Positions 46,278 through 56,159 of a DNA stretch of 64,000 nt are shown here, piece by piece. The notes beneath the pieces are model-generated. The model was not told the origin of the DNA. It saw only the letters and a program-made list of their open reading frames with translations, and searched no databases. Numbering within the stretch: position 1 is the first letter of the stretch; every line of letters begins with the position of its first letter. Source of the stretch: Triglochin maritima (lineage: Eukaryota; Streptophyta; Magnoliopsida; Alismatales; Juncaginaceae); the NCBI GenBank assembly GCA_963682175.1, contig OY821784.1, positions 21,619,621 to 21,683,620 on the forward strand, written 5' to 3'. The position numbers and the translations under genes were made by a program.

Positions 46278-46645
46278 TGATTGACATCATTTCATGCTCA
46301 TATCTGTATCTTATATGCATTATCTTACATCTAAGCAATGCTACGTGACGAGTTTTATGTTTGAATTTCAGAAATAAAGAGGTTTGAAGAGAAGAGCCAT
46401 GAAAGGACCCAAAAGTAGGAAAAATGACTTAATTATGAGACCTAGGGACTAAGATGCAAAGGAAAAGGACCTGAACGTAAGACAGAATGACCTAAGAGTA
46501 AAACAGAAAACTCCACACCATCATGGGGAGTATTTTGACAATTCGATTCGGGTCGGAGCTCCAATAAACAAAGTAGATGCATCCAAGACCAAGTAATAGA
46601 TCAAGCAAAGCCTACAACAAAACTCAACTGGATATGGAGCTTATA

Positions 46646-46683
46646 GACCGCCAATTGGCGGTCTGGAACCGCCAATTGGCGGT
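46646..46683 (+). promoter_or_regulatory. Best-preserved U3 dyad pair of Athila LTR
   Basis: GACCGCCAATTGGCGGTC (perfect 18-base palindrome), then GAACCGCCAATTGGCGGTCC, with a 2-4 base gap. It is about 120-160 bases upstream of tataaatag at 46805. Confidence 0.8.
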
Positions 46684-46804
46684 CCAGATAGCTCTGGATC
46701 CGCTTAACTTTTGGGAGCACGTGTATTAGTGTATGCTTAGTCTATTTTTGGTATTTGTTTAGTCCCACATCGGGGGATTGTCCCGGATTAGCTTTTTCCA
46801 TGCC

Positions 46805-46813
46805 TATAAATAG
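46805..46813 (+). promoter_or_regulatory. TATA box of Athila LTR
   Basis: TATAAATAG in 'atgcctataaatagaac'. Just upstream lies 'agtcccacatcgggggattg' then 'tcccgg', an element conserved in every Athila LTR of the window. Confidence 0.75.
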
Positions 46814-47520
46814 AACTTTTCACCTTCCATTGTAATTACCCATTGCTTGGTGGTATTCTCTCTACTAAGGAGTGAGCCTTGAAGCAAAAACTCAAGGTGG
46901 AGAAGAATGTTACCTTCAATGTGAGTCATTTGTTAATAAAATAATTCTTCTAGTTTCTTTTAATGTTTTCTTTTAATTTGTGCATGCTTCTTTAGTCTTT
47001 CCTTTTAAGCTTCTTTATTTCTTTCTTTCTTAGGGTAATTTGATTTTAGTATTATGCTTCATTTTGTTAATATAGTTAGTGTAATGAGTAGTGAGTAGTT
47101 CCATCCCCATTTGGGGGGTGGAGAAATATGTGATATGATCATGTAGTGTATTAAGTGTGTGTTATCTTAATCCATTGAGCTTTATATGATTTCCATAACC
47201 ATCTAATGAGTTTTCACTCTTATATTTAATATGCTAATGCTCTTGAATGAAGCTTAGCTTATGCTTAAATTAGTGGACCCATTTTATGGGGAATGATAAG
47301 GTGACGATATGGATGGAATTAATATTGGAAACACAATTTGTAGTGTATGTACTCTTGTTGCCTTTACCTTGGTTAATGTCTTGTATGTTTTAATGATAAT
47401 TTGTTATCTTAATTCATGTGGAGGCATAGTAGGGTCTAGTCTTTATACATGAGTTCATTTATCTTCATTCCAATTATTGTCTTGTATGTTTTAATTCATG
47501 TGGAGGCATAGTAGGGTCTA

Positions 47521-47579
47521 GTGTTTTTCTCTTTCTTTGTTTTTCTCGGGACTAGCAAAAACTTAGGTGTGGGGGTATT
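47521..47579 (+). mobile_element. Athila internal 3' end (59 bp)
   Basis: 'ctcgggactagcaaaaacttagg' region (about 47546-47568) and the G-rich tract directly before LTR copy B. Its position inside a truncated LTR shows that the tandem arrangement arose by recombination between elements. Confidence 0.75.
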
Positions 47580-49126
47580 TGATTGACATCATTTCATGCT
47601 TATATTTGTATCTTATATCCATTATCTTACACCTAAGAAATGTTACGTGACGAGTTTTATGTTTGAATTTCAGAAATAAAGAGGTTTGATGAGAAGAGGC
47701 ATGGAAGGACCTAAAAGATAGGAAAAGGGGCTGAGTTGAGAGACTCGAGGACTATGATGCAAGGGAGAATGACCTGAACGTAAGACCGAAGGACCTAAGA
47801 GCAAAACAGAAAACTCCACACCATCATGGGGAGTATTTTGACAATTCGATTCGGGTCGGAGCTCCAACAAGCGAAGTAGATGCATCCAAGACCAACAAAT
47901 ACATCAAGAAAAACCCAGAATAAAAACCAACTTGATCCGGATCTTGTAGACCACCAATTGGCGGTCCGGATCTCTCCGGATCTGCTAAGACTTCTGGAGC
48001 GCGTGTATTAAAATGTGTGTAGGCTATTTTTGGTATTTGTTTAGTCCCATACCGGGGGATTGTCTCAGATTACCTTTTTCTATGGCTATAAATAGAACTC
48101 TCCCTCCTCTCTTGTACCCCATCTTTCTCTTTGTGGCCATCTTCCCTACTAAGAGTGAAGTCTTGAAGCAAAACTCTGGTGGAGGAAGGGCTACTTTTAA
48201 TTGAGTGAGTAATAAATAGATGTTTTCCTTTAGTATGTTGTTTTCTTAGTTTAAATTCCTTTCATATGCTTGCATGCTTGTTTTGTTTTATGTCACTTTA
48301 GTTTCTTTAATATTTCTTGCTTGCTTAGTGTAGTTTCCTTTCAGTATAATGTTTCATTTTGTTAATGTAGTCAGTGTAATGAGTAGTGAGTAGTTCCATC
48401 CCCATTTGGAGGGTGGAGAAATATGTGATATGATCATGTAGTGTATTAGGTGTGTGTTATCTTAATCCCATTAGCCTTATATGATTTCCATAACCATCTA
48501 ATGGGGTTTCACTCTTATCTTTGATATGCTAATGCTCTTGAATGAAGCTTAGCTTATTCTTAGATTAGTGGACCCATTTTATGGGGAATGATAAGGTGAC
48601 GATATAGATGGAATTAATATTGGAAGCACAATTTGTAGTGTATGTACTCTTGTTGCCTTTACCTTAGTTAATGTCTTGTATGTTTTAATGATAATGTGTT
48701 ATCTTAATTCATGTGGAGGCATAGTAGGGTCTAGTCTTTATACATGAGTTCATTTATCTTCATTCCAATTATTGTCTTGTATGTTTTAATGATATGATCT
48801 TATCTTATCTCGTGTGGAGGAAAAGTTAGATTTAGTTTTATGATTTCATACACTACATGTTGTTATGAGCATAATTGAACACACACACACACATCTTTAT
48901 ATTCACATTATTTCTCTACCCCCCTTTGGGGTTTAGTTTTATTGATTATCTTCCATTTACTTTCGCATTATAGTGTAGTTTAGTGTAATCAATCTTTCTC
49001 TTCTTTTCTTTCCCACTCGCCTTTGCACAAACCAAAAGTCGACACATCTCCCTGTGGATCGACCCGTATTTGTCACCACTTCAACGCGGCCGTGCACTTG
49101 CGGTTTAATATAAAACGAATCAATCA
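47580..49126 (+). repeat. Athila LTR copy B, full length
   Basis: 1547 bp from TGATTGACATC to GAATCAATCA. It has a single remaining dyad (ccaccaattggcggtcc near 47951-47967) and TATA at about 48088. The sequence following (agaatcaaacacc) is not a tRNA-Asp primer site. Confidence 0.85.
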
Positions 49127-49482
49127 AGAATCAAACACCAACCAATAAAATGTTCCAAAGAAAAAGAAAAAAAGAAAAAAAAGAAAAAAAGAGAAATAAG
49201 AACCTTAATGGACTTTACACATTGTATCACATTCAGAAGTTAAGGTTGCCCATGTCTTTCACATAAGTCCTTAACTAACTTTCACGAATAATTCATTAGG
49301 CTAGGTGTGTGGACCGATTACATATATAGAGTCGACCTGTAGTATTACCGCATCCCATGATCTACAAAATAAGTCCAACGAGTTGAGTAGCTAGATTTAT
49401 TAATGCATCTTTGTTCAGATTTTGTGGGTGTATCCGCTAAAAACCCTCAGGAGACAAAACTCCTCCTCCTTGGCGACAAGGA
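49127..49482 (+). mobile_element. Athila 3' internal fragment, left of solo copia LTR
   Basis: Matches 820-1125 and 45985-46150: A-rich run, 'aaccttaatggactttacac', 'ggcgacaaggaggtt'. It is split by the solo LTR and continues at 51626. Confidence 0.75.
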
Positions 49483-49487
49483 GGTTT

Positions 49488-51620
49488 TGAAGGGAATGTG
49501 TTCTAAAAATTTTACTTTTAAATGTCAATTATTATGAATTGAATGAGAAATCATTTTGTTCCTTGTTTATGTTATTCGTCTTTTGGAAGTGTTAAGGAAG
49601 AGGCTCTTGGTCCTTAACCGTAGAGCTCTAAAAGATATTGGTTTACATAAAACAAAAGATATTCGCAATCATGGTAATTAGCATGAGACATTAATTACCG
49701 AGTTAAGATTGTCGTGTTGGTCATAGATCATTGTAGCTCTACAAGTGAGTGACAACACGGGTACACAAAAGAGGAAAATAGCACTTTTGTATACCGAATT
49801 GACCTAATAAGTAAAACATTATAGCATTGTGTTTTCTGTGTCATTAATGTTTTACTGTGTCCTTGGTCCTTTGATATGAGACTTATATCCGATCGCTTAA
49901 GAAGTTCTTAATTAGACTAGTGTCTTAAGCTATCGATGAGTGTAGTGTAACGGCATTAGTTGGTTAAGTATAACTTTCGTTGGAGAAGATAGTTAGTCAA
50001 AAGATTATTATTGCCCCTCTTAATTGAGTGATGATATTAGTGGTCCCCTTGATAAAGCAAAGTTATAATGTGCACAATGTGATTTGAGTTAAGTCACATA
50101 TTTATAACTAGCTTAAAGAGATCAAGAAATGAATACAAATACAAAGATGACACAATACTACTTTGTGTGTATTCTTAATATCATGAGCCAAGGGACGGAC
50201 ACAAGTGGTGCACTCCATCACTAAATGGATCGGGTTTTGGTTCGAGTGGAATTAAGACATCTAACTAATTGGGAGCTATAATGTGTAGCTAGATACCGCT
50301 TATAGCTTGTGATATTAAGCTATTAATATCACTGCCAACTTAGTCTAGATCCTCCGATAGGTCACACCGCAAAAACCGGGAAACAAGAAGCTTGATTTTT
50401 GGTTCATATGATGTGTCGGGTTTCTTATAGAAAATATGACACATGTTGTGAACAAGTAAAATCAATTATGTTGCATATAACATAATTAGAATCATGATAA
50501 ATTCATATGAGATGCATATATTATGGGATGCAATAATTTATTATTGCATAGGATAATATATTGCATAAGTTGTGAATTTGCTAAAACCCCAAAAGTTCAA
50601 ATTTTGTTGGAAATAAATCCAAAATTTGAAAAGGCAAAATCGGGTAGAAGTTCGGTAATCCGTTATGGTTCGGTCGACCGAAGGATCCGTGGATCGGTCA
50701 ACCGAACGTGGAACGGATGGTCAAATTGATTGACCAAACTTGACCAAAGTGCCTGGAACTCTGGATCGGTGTACCGAACCAGAAATGATCGACCGAACAA
50801 TGTCCAGTTCCGATATTTTCGGTTAACCGAATGGCACTCGGTCAAAAACGTGAATTCGTCCGAACGGTTAAAGAAGAATTTTTCTCCTTAAGAATCGGTC
50901 CTCCGTCAAGTGCACGGAAATCCGAACGTGACATATTCGGTTAACCGAGTATGTCTCGGTAGACCGAGTCCCGATCATTTTTCTACCTTTGATAATTAAG
51001 AGATTAATTTGATCAATGGTTGGATTAGCTCCAAACTTGGTCAAACGTTTTGTGGGTGCATATAATGCATTTGGAATTAGTTTGTGAGAGAAAATGTCAA
51101 GAAAACATGACTTAAGAATAGCCATGATTGAGAATAAGATTGGAGCCTATAAATAGGTCCTTATTCTCCTTAATTATGTTAGAAGTTTGCAAAATATTTT
51201 CTCTCCTAAATTCACCACAAAAATCCACGAAAATTCTCTTAGTTTTTCTAAGTCTTTGGAAGGAGAAATCTTAGAGATTAAGGAAGGGGTTTGTAGCTAG
51301 ATTCTAAGCTAGTTTGGAGATTTATTGGTTAGCTCCTTTCTCTCCAACCTTGTTTAGGGTTTCGGTGAACACTCGGAGGCATCCGGCACAACGAGAAGCG
51401 ACGATCGTCTTCATCAACGTCTCTGGAACATCAAGAAGTTTTAGAGAACTTCTAGGTATGAATTTCGGAGTCCCTTGTGTTTGTTTTAATAAGTTTTTGA
51501 AACTAGTTATTAAAACAAACCAATACATGCATGAAATAAATCGTAGAAAATTGTATTTGATCCTTATTATACATACAAATTTCGAAAATATATATGTATA
51601 ATTAAACATGAAATCCTACA
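49488..51620 (+). mobile_element. Solo copia LTR (family 1), TSD GGTTT
   Basis: 2133 bp, TGAAGGGAATGTG to GAAATCCTACA, bracketed by GGTTT at 49483-49487 and 51621-51625. The empty site can be read from the related sequence at 1109-1140 (aaggaggttcaacggcttg). GGTCGACCG cluster at 50660-50970 and TATA at 51148-51155. Confidence 0.9.
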
Positions 51621-51625
51621 GGTTT

Positions 51626-51754
51626 AACGGCTAGTTGCACGTGCTAAGTGCAACCGTGATTCCTACGAAAGTGAGTTAGGATTTCTTGTTTTTCGTATGC
51701 TTTTCTCTTTCTTTGTTTTGCTCGGGACTACCAAAAGTTAGGTGTGGGGGTATT
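51626..51754 (+). mobile_element. Athila 3' internal fragment, right of solo copia LTR
   Basis: Continues from 49482: 'aacggctagttgcacgtgc', 'gtgcaaccgtgattcctacg', ending 'ggtgtgggggtatt' before the LTR. Confidence 0.8.
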
Positions 51755-53143
51755 TGATTGACATCATTTCATGCTTATATTTGTATCTTATATCCATTAT
51801 CATTTACCTAAACAATGCTACGTGACGAGTTTTATGTTTGAATTTCCGAAATAAATAGGTTTGAAGAGATGAACCATAAAAGGACCCAAAAGCTGGGAAA
51901 AATGACTGAATTGTGAGATCTGGGGACTAAGATGCAAGGGAGAAGGACCTGAACGTAAGACCGAAGGACCAAAGAGCAAAACAAAAAACTCCACACCATC
52001 TTGGGGAGTATTTTGTCAATTAGATTCGGATCGGAGCTCCAATAAACAAAGTAGATGCATCAAAGACCGACAAAGAAATCCAGAAAAGCCCAGAATAAAT
52101 TCCAGCAGGATCCAGACTTTATGGACCGCCAATTGGCAGTCTTGGACCGCTAATTGGTGGTCTAGATTTCTCTGGATCCGCTCAAACTTCGCGGGCACAT
52201 GTATTAGAGGGTGTTTATTCTATTTCTGGTATTTGTTTAGTCCCATACCGGGGGATTGTCCCGGATTACCTTTTTCTATGGAACTCTTCACCTACTATTG
52301 TAAGCACTTCACATTTTGAGTGTCTATTCTTCCTACTAGAAGTGAGGCCTTGAAGCACACACTAAAGTAGGAGGATGCTACTTGAATTGTGAGTAATTTT
52401 AATAAAAGTTTCTTTATTATGTTGTTTGTTTCATGTTTCTTGTTTTACTTTGTTTAATTTCATTTCATTAGTTTTAGTAGCTTGGTTAATATGCTTTCCT
52501 TGCTTTGTTTAATAATTATTCTAATGTGTAGTGAGTAGTTCCATCCCCTTTGGGGGGTGGAGTTGATGTTCATACATGCATTAGAGAATGGAATGAATGC
52601 TTTATTTACAATGTGTTGATAAAACATGAATGTATGCTTGCTTGTTTAGGATAGAATTTATAACTTGATGAGTTTTGCCAAAATGATTAGACACCTCTCA
52701 TGCTTGTTTAGGTTCTGAAATAAACAACTTGTATATGTAAATGTTAACAAACTAGGTTGGTGAATGGATTGATAGGTTTTGTCATAACATTTAGACACTT
52801 CCTATGCATGATAACACCACCTTCATTTGTGCTTAAAGAATGTGCTCAACACCCACCTCTTTGCATGTGTGCACTCACTCCACCCCTTAGGGGTTTTCCA
52901 TTTCTGAATTCCAGCACTCTTATTTCGTTCTTAGTTAAGTTTTAGTTAATCGTTTGTTGTTTGCTTATGCATGCGTTATTTCGTAGTGTAGTGTAGCGTA
53001 GATTAGGATAATCAAACTCTCTTCCCTATTTTTGCCACTTGATTTCGTGCAAGCGAGAGGCTTCTCACCTCCCTGTGGACGACCCGTATTTGCCACCGCT
53101 TCAACACGGTCGTGCACTTGCGGTTTAATTAAAACGTTCAACA
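51755..53143 (+). repeat. Athila LTR copy C
   Basis: TGATTGACATCATTTC start. The dyad pair is decayed (about 52122-52160), the TATA box is mostly lost ('tttttctatggaactcttcacc'), and the 3' half resembles the LTR at 10177-11553 ('ccaccccttaggggttttcc' near 52879-52898). The right end 'aaaacgttcaaca' abuts the FAR1-like gene. Confidence 0.8.
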
Positions 53144-54017
53144 ACCATCGTCTTGGTACATCTTGTGTCGATAGCTCCGACGAATATCCTTCCGCCATCG
53201 ATTTGTGATGTAAGACGGCGGGAGTAATGCATTAGGATCTAGCCGTGCAAATACGACCAGGACGTGGCAGCAAAGAATACCAACATGCTGAAACAGTCTA
53301 CAATCGCATGTGAAGTTCAGACTTGTCCTTTGTACAAGGAAACGTTTCGATAATAGTTGCTCACCAGCCCGTACACGTTCAGTGACCTTGTAATGCAACG
53401 CGTCGTCCGATTGCAACTCCTCGGTTAGGTCGCAGTCATTATCTTACCAATTTGTAACTGGGCTTTCTTGAAAACCCCTACGGTATACAACTCACTCATT
53501 TGCCTCTCGAAGGGATATATTGAGACCAATTGGGGTTTCTTATGCAGGCAATCGAAATCTGATTGAGCTTCCTTCTCATTCTTGTGATGGAGAGCAAGTT
53601 TGTATTGTTGAACGAACTACTTAAGGGTGTTTTTAGAAGATAAGTACTTGTCGAAGAACGTGTTCATGCTTTTGCTTCTTTGGGTAGGTCATTCCCGCGA
53701 AAAAGCAATCACCCAAGTAAGCAGGTACCCAAGACTCACAGATACCGTGATTGTTTGGAGCCAGTTATGGCCTTGAAGGTCAAAATCAACCAGGAAACCA
53801 TGTCAATTCCGCTCAAATTCAGTTGGGTTTTTTAAGTCGTAGACAATCAATTTTAGATCAAATAACATTTGCTGGTGATACTGCATCGACAACTTCACGG
53901 GAGCTTTGTTCATTATGTGCCAAATGCAAAATCGGTGTCTGGCATTTGAGAAGACATTCCTTACAGCAGCAGTAATGATGCCTGATTGGTCCGTTATGAT
54001 AGCTGGTGGAGGGATAT

Positions 54018-54698
54018 CTGCAAAAACACAGAAAATTAAGGAAAAAAGAAAAATCGGAAAAAGATACGACGTAACTTAAAAAGGAAAAAGAGGAACTTAA
54101 AAAGGATGAAAAAGTACTTAAAAGGAACAACCATAACTTAAAAAGGAAGAATCAAAACTTAAAAAGGAAAAACAATAACTTAAAAAGGATGAAAAAGTAC
54201 TTAAAAAGGAACAAACATAACTTAAAAAGGATGAAGCAAAACCTAAAAAGGAAAAATATGAACTTAAAAAGAAAGAAACAATATTTAAAAAGGAACAAAC
54301 ATAACTTAAAAAGGATGAAACAATCTTCAAAAGGAAAAAAACATCAACTTAAAAAGAATGAAACACTACTTAAACAGGATGAAGCAAAACCTAAAAAGTA
54401 ATAACAGAAACTTAAAAAGGAAAAATAGGAACTTAAAAAGGATGAAACAGAACTTACAAAGGATGAAACACTACTTAAAACGGATGAAGAAAAACTTACA
54501 AAGGAATAACAGTAACTTAAAAAGGATGAAACACTACATAAAAAGGAACAAACATAACTTTTTCAGTTTAAAAGCAATACTTAAAAAGGGAAAACAATAA
54601 CTCAAAAGGTATGAAACGTGACTTAAAAAGGACAAAACATAAGGTAAAAAGGACAAGCACATACACCATCAATAAGAGTACGAACTCTTCAAACGTAC
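54018..54698 (-). other. Intron of the FAR1-like gene, filled by minisatellite
   Basis: On the - strand the donor is GGGCG|GTACGTTT (54699/54698) and the acceptor TTTTTGCAG|ATATCCC (54018/54017). Joining them in phase 1 restores SCMG-D-IPPPAIITDQ, which is what FAR1/MULE proteins have at this point (MGG..P..IITDQ). The 681-bp intron is almost all minisatellite. Confidence 0.75.
54080..54655 (-). repeat. 21-bp minisatellite (AACTTAAAAAGG type), copy B
   Basis: About 26 units, consensus on + AACTTAAAAAGGAAGAAACAA. In the sense of the FAR1-like gene the unit reads CCTTTTTAAGTT..., the same repeat and the same gene-sense orientation as copy A at 43350-43990. Confidence 0.85.
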
Positions 54699-55723
54699 CG
54701 CCCATACACGAAAGCCATGTCTGAAACAACCATATGTAGTTTTCAGTGGTCTCAGAAGACAGCAAAGCGCAACCGAGCAACATAGACTCGAAATGGTGAT
54801 TAATGGTGCAAAAGGCATGTCGTATTTGTTTGTTAGGTACGTAGTGTCAAAACATATAGCATCCCGAAAGTATGAATAGGCAGCTCTAGAACGGCAGTCG
54901 GCCAGAAAACGTTCTTTAGTCTTCCGCCGTCATCCATATCCATGACATAGAAAAACATTGAATCAATCTTCTGCATCTCAATGAAAAAGTTCTGAAGAGC
55001 TTGTACATCGTCGGGTCCCATTTTCAAATTCCTTACTTCGGTTATAACATTATGCACACAAAAATTATTAAGGACGGAGATTTCTTGAAACACAATAACG
55101 TCCAAAAAAACACAAACCTTAGGTCCCTATCGTTAAAAGTAAGTTTGTCATGCCCCCCCCCCAGCCTCGACAACAAACGATTGCATGGTCTTAGCAGTAG
55201 AGATCCCAGAAGCATCATTGCACGCTATTCGTGCAATCACGGTCTCAGGTACAAATCGTTTTTGTCTTAGAAAATGCATCTGGTACTCCTGAAGCATTTC
55301 ATGGTTATGATTGGGATCGACGAAGTTAATTTGGTAGCCCCTTGCTGGGTTTTCGGAAACCCTGATGCAAGCCCTGCACTCAACTCTACTCGATAAACGT
55401 GACTTCATTATTCCTTGACCTTGGTCTGTTGGTGTCTTGCCCTCTTTGGAAAAGGTAAGCGTAACCAGGGTAACAACAACACCTTCGTAAGGAGTATGTC
55501 TTAGCTTAACCTCAAAACCACAAGCATCAGCATAGTCATTGTAAAAGGCTATTGCTTCTTCGAAAGAGGGGAAAACCATCTTCTCTTTAGGAACGTTTAA
55601 CGACATGTCTCCTTGGGTAGACATCTTTACAATTTCCATTTGAGTGAAAATTACTTTCAAAACGAAAAGAAAGGAACGAAAAAGAAAGGAAGAAGTGGTG
55701 GTCGCCATTCCGTGCATCTTCAT

Positions 55724-56110
55724 AGGCTAGAGGGCTATGAGAAGATGGAACGTCAAAAAGGGGTATGGGGCAGGATGGAGCGCCAAAAGGAATGAGCAGG
55801 TCTGATTTGAGACGCATTAAATGTGGCTGCCCCCCCCCCCCCCTTAAAAAAAATTAATCTTCTGCTGAGCTGGAGTTGTCCAACTAAGTAACGTCCGCGA
55901 ACAGTGTCTCGGAGAGCAGCTAAAAACATTTTCCATCTTGCTAAGCGGTCCGAAGGGAAAGGAGATGAACATAAGTACGGTCCAGACCAAAACCGACTTG
56001 GGTCAAACCAGTTTCAGTCTGACTGATGCTTGGGTGGGGTTAGTGCATTGGGAAAGGGAAGGAAAATAAGGGGAATCAATTTTTTTTCCGTTTGACTCCC
56101 ACTTGAGGGG
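55724..56110. other. Upstream region of the FAR1-like gene
   Basis: Contains a run of fourteen or so C (about 55832-55845) and no gene. If the FAR1-like gene is part of a terminal-inverted-repeat element its right terminus should be here. I compared it with 41714-42471 by eye and saw no convincing inverted match. Confidence 0.35.
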
Positions 56111-56159
56111 GTGTTTGTGCGGCTTGGGGAAACTCCTCCCGATTCCTTCCGTTTCCGAA

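Larger units (their letters stand above)
46278..47520 (+). repeat. Athila LTR copy A, 3'-truncated
   Basis: TGATTGACATCATTTC start; dyad pair at 46646-46683 (two complete CCGCCAATTGGCGG units); TATA at 46805-46813. It stops in 'gtagggtctagtg' near 47520, where a new internal-to-LTR junction begins. Confidence 0.85.
53144..55723 (-). pseudogene. FAR1/FHY3-type Mutator-like transposase gene, broken
   Basis: Read on -: a FAR1 DNA-binding domain (55620-55200: FPSFEEAIAFYNDYADACGF, FVDPNHNHEM); GHDKLTFNDRDLR in another frame because of a run of ten G (55153-55162 on +); VQALQNFFIEMQ, FFYVMDMDD, GRLKNVFWPTAV (about 55030-54900); GCALLSSETTENYIWLF and SCMG; an intron (54698-54018); then PPPAIITDQ, AVRNVFSNARHRFCIWHI; WVPAYLGDCFFAGM, FFDKYL and FVQQYKLAL (about 53760-53600) and a SWIM finger (CDCRLFQHVGILCCHVL, 53416-53150). 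This is the full FAR1/MULE order, about 700-800 residues. Frameshifts and stops interrupt it, and the tail after the SWIM finger is cut by Athila LTR C. It is transposon-type and not a host FHY3 orthologue as far as can be seen. Confidence 0.82.

Noticed and set aside
54189..54600. Lys/Arg/Asn-rich small proteins on the + strand
   Set aside because: They are translations of the 21-bp minisatellite, whose length is a multiple of three, so frames stay open automatically; they are antisense to the FAR1-like gene.
53144..55723. Host FHY3/FAR1 transcription factor gene
   Set aside because: The domain order fits, but frameshifts, stops, the G-run shift and location in transposon DNA fit a dead Mutator-like transposase better.
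41714..56110. Terminal inverted repeats of the proposed two-gene Mutator-like element
   Set aside because: No convincing inverted match between the left and right outer regions could be seen by eye; an alignment is needed.
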